9,203 nucleotides of DNA from JAMOQA01 sp964420365 (lineage in GTDB: Bacteria > Acidobacteriota > Polarisedimenticolia > J045): assembly GCA_964420365.1 (NCBI GenBank), contig CAYQTA010000049.1:1-9203 (forward strand). Direction: 5' to 3'. This document shows positions 4,654-9,203 of the stretch, piece after piece. The number at the start of each line of letters is the position of its first letter. Position 1 is the stretch's first letter. A program made the position numbers and the translations under genes. The notes beneath the pieces were generated by a model. That model ran no database searches. It had not been told where the DNA came from and saw only the letters and a list, made by a program, of their open reading frames with translations.

Positions 4654-5984
4654 CCGCCCGGCGACGAGTCACGACGGGGTTCTTCGTCCTGTTCCTCCTC
4701 TCCGTCGCGGCGGCCGGGGGAACCCTCTGGCTCCTGCGCCCCCACCACGCCCCCGGGGAGGAGACGGCGGGATCGCCCGCCAGCCAGCGCTGGACCTGCG
4801 GGATGCACCCGCAGGTCGTGCAGCCGGAACCGGGGTCCTGCCCGATCTGCGGGATGAACCTCGTCCCCCTCCGGGGGCCGGCCCCTGCCGGCGGGGAGGA
4901 CGACGGAACGGACGCGATGGACGTGCCGGGACCGGGCAGCGCTCCCGTGGTCGCGATCGAGCCCGGCGTCCGGCAGGCGATGAACCTCGAAACGGCCCCG
5001 GTAAGACGCCGGGACCTGGTGCGCACGATCCGCACCGTCGGTGTCCTCGCCTGGGACGAGCGGGCCGTGACGACGGTAACCACGCGCTTCGCGGGCTTCG
5101 TCGAGCGGACCAGGATCCGCCACGAGGGCCAGCGGGTTCACCGCGGGGAAGTCCTTGCCGAGGTGTATTCTCCCGAGCTGCTCCGCACCGCGGAGGAGCT
5201 CCTCGCGGCGCGGAGGTACGCGGAACGGCTGTCCAGCGCGGGTGAAGAAGAAGCGGCTCGTGCCCGGGCGCTGGTCGCCGCGGCCCGTCGTCGCCTGGAG
5301 CTGCTCGACGTTCCGCCGGGCACCGTCCGCGCCCTCGAGGAACGGGGCGTCGTTCCCCGCACGCTCCCGGTGGTCGCTCCCCGGGACGGGATCGTGATGG
5401 ACCCGGTGCCGGGGCTTGCCGGCATGGAAGTCCACCCGGGGATGGTCCTCGCCCGGATTGCGGACCTGTCGCGCCTCGTCCTGGTCGCGGAGGTGTACGA
5501 GGACCAGTCCTCCTGGCTGGCCCGGGGAATGGCGGCGGAGATCGAGTTTCCGTTCCTGCCCGGCCGGGTCCTCCGGGCCAGCGTCCGGGACCTGCGCCCG
5601 CGGGTCGCCGCGAAGACCCGCACCCTCGAGCTCGTCCTGCCCGTCGCCAACGCTGCCGGGGAGCTCCGGCCCGGCATGTACGCCGAGGTCCGGATCGCGG
5701 CCCCGGTCGCGCGGGACGTCGTCGCCATCCCCGGCCAGGCCGTCCTGCGGACCGGGACCCGGGACGTGGCGATCGTCGCCCTCGGGGAAGGACGGTTCGC
5801 CCCCCGCGAGCTTCGCCTCGGCAGGAGCGCGGGCGGCCTCGTCGAGGTCCTCGAGGGCCTTTCCCCCGGGGACACGATCGTCGTTTCTTCCCAGTTCCTG
5901 GTCGACTCGGAAGCCAACCTGCGGGCCGCGATCGGGACGCTCACCGCCGGGCACGGCGGCCACGGAGGCAGCCATGCTCGGTAG
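4650..5984 (+). CDS. cusB: Membrane-fusion (periplasmic adaptor) protein of Cu/Ag efflux, CusB-like, with N-terminal heavy-metal-binding domain
   Basis: Adaptor that links the inner-membrane RND pump to the outer-membrane channel and hands metal to CusA. 444 residues. N-terminal membrane anchor at about 8-29 (basic TARRR before it). Heavy-metal-binding domain at about 48-73: WTCGMHPQVVQPEPGSCPIC followed by GMNLVP, with Cys50, Met52, His53, Cys64, Cys67 and Met69. Lipoyl/barrel-sandwich halves lie around 138-175 (TRFAGFVERTRI...GQRVHRGEVLAEVYSPEL) and 235-272 (VVAPRDGIVMDP...VHPGMVLARIADLSRL), with a short alpha-hairpin of about 177-235 between them. A beta-barrel follows (274-350), then the membrane-proximal domain (355-430). 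The tail GHGGHGGSH (434-442) adds three histidines. The ATG at 4650 overlaps the cusC stop; the 3' end overlaps cusA by 11 bp. Metal type follows from the CusA partner. Confidence 0.94.
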   Translation: MTARRRVTTGFFVLFLLSVAAAGGTLWLLRPHHAPGEETAGSPASQRWTCGMHPQVVQPEPGSCPICGMNLVPLRGPAPAGGEDDGTDAMDVPGPGSAPVVAIEPGVRQAMNLETAPVRRRDLVRTIRTVGVLAWDERAVTTVTTRFAGFVERTRIRHEGQRVHRGEVLAEVYSPELLRTAEELLAARRYAERLSSAGEEEAARARALVAAARRRLELLDVPPGTVRALEERGVVPRTLPVVAPRDGIVMDPVPGLAGMEVHPGMVLARIADLSRLVLVAEVYEDQSSWLARGMAAEIEFPFLPGRVLRASVRDLRPRVAAKTRTLELVLPVANAAGELRPGMYAEVRIAAPVARDVVAIPGQAVLRTGTRDVAIVALGEGRFAPRELRLGRSAGGLVEVLEGLSPGDTIVVSSQFLVDSEANLRAAIGTLTAGHGGHGGSHAR

Positions 5985-8900
5985 GGTGATCGAGTGGTCG
6001 ATCCGCAACCGCTGGCTGGTGATGCTCGGCGTGCTGTTCGCGGTCCTCGGCGGTGCCTGGTCCGTGCGCACGACCCGGCTCGACGCGATCCCCGACCTGG
6101 GCGACGTCCAGGTGATCGTCTACACGGAGTGGCCCGGCCAGGCACCCCGGGTGATCGAGGACCAGGTCACGTACCCGGTCACGACCCGGATGCTCTCCGT
6201 GCCCTTCGCCAAGGTGGTTCGCGGGTACTCGTACTTCGGGTTTTCCCTCGTCTACGTGCTCTTCGAGGACGGGACCGATCTCTACTGGGCCCGTTCCCGC
6301 GTTCTCGAGTACCTGGCCGGCCTGGCCGGCCAGCTGCCGGAGGGGGTCACGCCCCGGCTGGGACCGGACGCCACGGGCGTCGGCTGGGCGTTCATGTACG
6401 TGCTCAACTCGCCGACGCGCTCCCTCGCCGAGCTGCGGTCGCTCCAGGACTGGTACCTGCGCTACGGGCTGATGTCGGTGGAGGGGGTCTCCGAGGTCGC
6501 CTCCCTCGGCGGCTTCGTGCGGCAGTACCAGGTCGAGATCGATCCCGTGAAACAGCGGGCCTTCCGCGTCACCCTGGCGCAGGTCCGCCGCGCGATCCGG
6601 CGCTCGAACGCCGACGTCGGCGGCCGGCTCGTCGAGATCGGGGAACGGGAGTTCATGGTCCGCGGCCTCGGCTACGTCCGCGACGTCCGGGACCTCGAGG
6701 CGATCCCGGTCGGCCTCGGTCCCGGCGGGACACCGGTCCGGCTGCGCGACGTTGCCCGGGTGACGATAGGGCCGGAGATCCGGCGCGGCCTCGCGGACTG
6801 GAACGGGGAGGGGGAGACGGTCGGTGGCATCGTGATCGTCCGCTCCGGCGCCGACACCCTGGCGACGATCGAGAAGGTCCGGGAGCGGCTGGCCGAGCTG
6901 AAGGCCGGGCTCCCGGACGACGTCGAGGTCTCCATTGCCTACGACCGGACGGCGCTGATCGAGCGGTCGATCAAGACGCTGACCGGCACGCTGATCGAGG
7001 AGTCGGCCATCGTCGCCCTCGTGTGCGTCGTGTTCCTCTTCCACGTCCGCTCGGCCCTCGTGGCCATCCTGTCGATCCCCGTCTCGGTCCTGCTCGGGTT
7101 CGTCGTCATGAGGATCCAGGGAGTCGGCGCGAACATCATGTCCCTCGGGGGGATCGCGATCTCCATCGGAGTGCTCGTCGACGCGGCCATCATCATGGTG
7201 GAGAACACGCACAAGCACTACGAGGAGTGGCGGGGAAAACGATCCCATCTCGAGATCGTCGTCGCGTCGGCGAAGGAAGTTGGCCCGAGTCTCTTCTGGA
7301 GCCTGCTGCTGATCACCGTCTCCTTCCTGCCGGTGTTCACGTTGACCGGGCAGGAGGGACGTCTCTTCCGGCCGCTGGCTTTCACGAAGACCTGGTCGAT
7401 CGCCGCCGCCTCGCTGGTGGCGATCACGGTGGTTCCAGCCCTGATGTCCTGGTTCGTGCGGGGCAGGATCCGCGCCGAGGACCGGCACCCGGTCTCCCGC
7501 CTGCTGCGATCCGCGTACCGGCCCGTCCTGCACGGCGCCATCCGCCGGCCGTGGTTGACCGTCTTCCTGGCGATTCTCGCGATCGGGGCGACCTGGTACC
7601 CGGCGACGAGGATCGGCTCGGAGTTCATGCCACCCCTCTGGGAGGGAGACCTGCTCTACATGCCGACCACCCTCCCCGGCATCTCGATCACGAAGGCCCG
7701 GGAACTGCTCCAGGAGACCGACCGGATCATCCGCTCGTTCCCGGAGGTGAAGTCCGTGCTGGGCAAGGTCGGCCGGGCGGAGACGGCGACGGACCCGGCT
7801 CCCCTCTCGATGATCGAGACGACGATCGTGCTCGAGGACCCGTCGAAATGGCGTCCCGGCATGACGAGGGAACGACTCGTCCGCGAACTCGACGAGGCGA
7901 TCCGGATCCCGGGCCTCACCAATGCCTGGACCATGCCGATCAAGGCGCGGATCGACATGCTCTCGACGGGGATCAGGACGCCGATCGGGATCAAGGTCGC
8001 GGGCCCGGACCTCGCCGAGCTGGAGCGGATTGCCCGGCAGATCGAGAGCATCGTCCGGCCGCTGCCGGGGACCCTCTCGGCCTACGCCGAGCGGGTGATG
8101 GGTGGAACCTACCTGGACTTCGACATAGACAGGAAGGCGGCGGCCCGCTACGGGCTGACCGTAGGCGACGTGCAGGACGTGATCCGCACGGCGATCGGTG
8201 GGACGAACGTCACCTGGACCGTCGAGGGACTCGAGCGTTACCCGGTGAACGTGCGCTACCCGCGCGAGCTGCGGGAGGACGTCGAGACCCTGGGCCAGGT
8301 CCTCGTGCCGACACCCGCCGGCGCCTTCGTGCCCCTCGCCCACGTCGCTACGATCCGCTTCCGCCAGGGACCGCCCGGCATCAAGACGGAGAACTCCCGC
8401 CCGAACGCCCGGGTCTACGTCGACCTGCGGGACATCGACGTCGGGACGTGGGTCTCCCGTGCCCGCCGGGAAGTGGAGGAGAAGGTCGAGCTTCCGCCGG
8501 GGTACACCGTGGCCTGGTCGGGGCAGTTCGAGGCGATGGAGCGGGCCCGCTCGCGTCTTCTCCTGATCCTGCCGATCACCCTGTTCCTCGTCTTCCTCGT
8601 CCTGTACCTGAACACGGGGTCGCTCGTGAAGACCGGGATCGTGGTGCTGGCGATCCCCTTCTCGGCGGTCGGCGCAATCTGGCTCCTGTGGCTGCTCGGC
8701 TACAACTGGTCGGTCGCGGTGTGGGTCGGGCTGATCGCCCTTGCCGGGCTGGACGCGGAAACCGGCGTCGTGATGCTGCTCTACCTGGACCTCGCCTGGC
8801 GGCGGGCCCGGGAGCGGGGGGCAACGACCCGGGCCGGGCTCCTCGACGCCATCGACCACGGGGCGGTCCAGCGGATCCGTCCGAAGATGATGACGGTGGC

Positions 8901-9075
8901 GACGATCCTGTTCTCTCTCGTCCCGATCCTCTGGGCGTCCGGAACCGGCGCGGACGTCATGCGGCGGATCGCCGCCCCGATGGTCGGCGGCGTCGTCACC
9001 TCGTTCCTCGGGGAGCTGCTCGTGTACCCCGCGATCTTCTGGCTCTGGCGCACCCGCTCCCTCCCGCGGGAATGA
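5974..9075 (+). CDS. cusA: HME-RND copper/silver efflux transporter CusA
   Basis: Inner-membrane proton-driven pump of 1033 residues (E. coli CusA 1047), acting as a trimer. TM1 at about 11-31, TM2-6 at about 338-492, TM7 at about 524-540, TM8-12 at about 862-1025, with two large periplasmic loops. From my recollection of E. coli CusA, the Cu(I)/Ag(I) triad Met573/623/672 corresponds here to Met563 (GDLLYMPTTLPG), Met613 (APLSMIETT, with Glu615) and Met662 (RIDMLSTG), all kept. The proton relay Asp405/Glu939/Lys984 corresponds to Asp403 (VDAAIIMVEN), Glu929 (GLDAETGVVM) and Lys971 (RPKMMTV). TM methionine pairs 391-1009 and 410-501 are kept (389/996, 408/491), but 403-486 becomes Leu401/Ile476 and 271-755 becomes Ile269/Asn745. 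The ATG at 5974 has GGAGG (5964-5968) 5 nt upstream and overlaps cusB. Specificity for monovalent copper/silver rather than Zn/Co/Ni (CzcA) is well supported by the triad. Confidence 0.97.
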   Translation: MLGRVIEWSIRNRWLVMLGVLFAVLGGAWSVRTTRLDAIPDLGDVQVIVYTEWPGQAPRVIEDQVTYPVTTRMLSVPFAKVVRGYSYFGFSLVYVLFEDGTDLYWARSRVLEYLAGLAGQLPEGVTPRLGPDATGVGWAFMYVLNSPTRSLAELRSLQDWYLRYGLMSVEGVSEVASLGGFVRQYQVEIDPVKQRAFRVTLAQVRRAIRRSNADVGGRLVEIGEREFMVRGLGYVRDVRDLEAIPVGLGPGGTPVRLRDVARVTIGPEIRRGLADWNGEGETVGGIVIVRSGADTLATIEKVRERLAELKAGLPDDVEVSIAYDRTALIERSIKTLTGTLIEESAIVALVCVVFLFHVRSALVAILSIPVSVLLGFVVMRIQGVGANIMSLGGIAISIGVLVDAAIIMVENTHKHYEEWRGKRSHLEIVVASAKEVGPSLFWSLLLITVSFLPVFTLTGQEGRLFRPLAFTKTWSIAAASLVAITVVPALMSWFVRGRIRAEDRHPVSRLLRSAYRPVLHGAIRRPWLTVFLAILAIGATWYPATRIGSEFMPPLWEGDLLYMPTTLPGISITKARELLQETDRIIRSFPEVKSVLGKVGRAETATDPAPLSMIETTIVLEDPSKWRPGMTRERLVRELDEAIRIPGLTNAWTMPIKARIDMLSTGIRTPIGIKVAGPDLAELERIARQIESIVRPLPGTLSAYAERVMGGTYLDFDIDRKAAARYGLTVGDVQDVIRTAIGGTNVTWTVEGLERYPVNVRYPRELREDVETLGQVLVPTPAGAFVPLAHVATIRFRQGPPGIKTENSRPNARVYVDLRDIDVGTWVSRARREVEEKVELPPGYTVAWSGQFEAMERARSRLLLILPITLFLVFLVLYLNTGSLVKTGIVVLAIPFSAVGAIWLLWLLGYNWSVAVWVGLIALAGLDAETGVVMLLYLDLAWRRARERGATTRAGLLDAIDHGAVQRIRPKMMTVATILFSLVPILWASGTGADVMRRIAAPMVGGVVTSFLGELLVYPAIFWLWRTRSLPRE

Positions 9076-9106
9076 CCCGGTCCCGTCGCATCCCGCCTGC
9101 TCCCCC

Positions 9107-9136
9107 GGGACACGTTTCCCCCGGGGAGGGTAGACT
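9107..9136 (+). promoter_or_regulatory. Candidate promoter for the gene starting at 9146
   Basis: GGGACA (9107-9112, 4/6 to TTGACA) and TAGACT (9131-9136, 4/6 to TATAAT), 18 bp apart. The -10 ends 9 nt before the ATG, so the message would be leaderless or have a leader of only a couple of bases. A GGGGAGGG run (9123-9130) is too far upstream to act as a usual ribosome site for this ATG. This hints that the 9146 gene is transcribed separately from cusA. No clear terminator hairpin with a T-run is visible between 9076 and 9145. Confidence 0.35.
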
Positions 9137-9145
9137 CTTCGCGCC

Positions 9146-9203
9146 ATGGGCCGGATCGCTGCGTTCCTGGGAGTCGCGCGGGTTCCCTTCCTCGCCCTGC
9201 CGG
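9146..9203 (+). CDS. Start of a further gene, probably a membrane protein (truncated by window end)
   Basis: Only 19 codons are visible: MGRIAAFLGVARVPFLALP. The frame is open to the window edge, begins with a single basic residue then a hydrophobic run, and lies 70 bp after cusA on the same strand. The short ARVPFLALP segment recalls the N-terminus of UbiA-type prenyltransferases, where an R-x-P-F motif precedes the first membrane helix, but this is far too little to assign function. The start rests on the adjacent -10-like element (TAGACT at 9131-9136) and the open frame; no close ribosome site exists. Confidence 0.4.
   Translation, partial: MGRIAAFLGVARVPFLALP

Noticed and set aside
2883..6071. 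1062-codon open frame on the minus strand opposite the Cys-rich gene, cusC and cusB
   Set aside because: Low-complexity Arg/Ser/Ala/Gly sequence, no motifs and no credible ribosome site. It covers three well-supported genes on the other strand.
9076..9127. Intrinsic terminator after cusA
   Set aside because: GTCCCG and CGGGAC can pair over a long loop, and CCCCCGGG runs are palindromic, but there is no compact stem followed by a T-run.
5941..9147. 1068-codon open frame on the minus strand opposite cusA
   Set aside because: It mirrors the real gene; composition is dominated by Asp, Arg, Gly, His and Pro as expected of the antisense of a high-GC3 gene, with no recognisable domain. The plus-strand frame is an unmistakable CusA.

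Overview
The window comes from a high-GC (roughly 70% G+C by eye) Gram-negative-type bacterium. It carries a complete tripartite pump with an outer-membrane factor, and an AmgK-type kinase of a family best known from peptidoglycan recycling. Rubrerythrin and a YkgJ-type cysteine-cluster protein suggest an anaerobic or microaerobic life, or exposure to peroxide. The sequence alone does not fix the phylum; Acidobacteriota, Myxococcota/Desulfobacterota-like or similar high-GC lineages would all fit. The strong G/C bias at third codon positions produces very long open frames antisense to the real genes (over 1000 codons in two cases). I treat these as shadows.

Layout: (1) 1-314, minus: a nearly complete YegP/UPF0339 protein of two tandem DUF1508 repeats, cut by the window edge. 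(2) 545-1555, plus: an AmgK-like sugar kinase of the aminoglycoside-phosphotransferase fold, convergent with (3) 1575-2105, minus: a YkgJ-family CxxxCxxCC protein. The latter is the second gene of a tight two-gene unit with (4) 2102-2617, minus: rubrerythrin with a C-terminal rubredoxin-like domain. (5) A comparatively AT-rich divergent promoter region of about 190 bp (2618-2808). (6) 2809-9075, plus: a copper/silver efflux operon made of a small secreted Cys-rich protein, an outer-membrane factor (CusC-like), a membrane-fusion protein with an N-terminal heavy-metal-binding domain (CusB-like) and an HME-RND transporter (CusA). (7) 9146-end, plus: the first 19 codons of a further gene, probably a membrane protein.

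How they work together: the cus genes are tightly packed (ATGA overlap between cusC and cusB, 11-bp overlap between cusB and cusA) and should make a proton-driven pump that moves Cu(I)/Ag(I) from the periplasm out of the cell. The CusA metal-binding methionine triad and proton-relay residues are all present. Two of the four additional methionine pairs described in E. coli CusA appear to be replaced, in both partners each time. No CusF, CusR or CusS is visible. The place where a periplasmic metal chaperone might be expected is taken by an unassigned secreted protein with seven cysteines in 32 residues, which is the most interesting unknown here. Between it and cusC lie three consecutive GC-rich hairpins. 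Rubrerythrin is transcribed divergently from this operon, so peroxide defence and copper efflux could share control, but that is inference.

I see no mobile elements, CRISPR arrays, tRNA or rRNA. No stretch over 300 bp lacks a gene.
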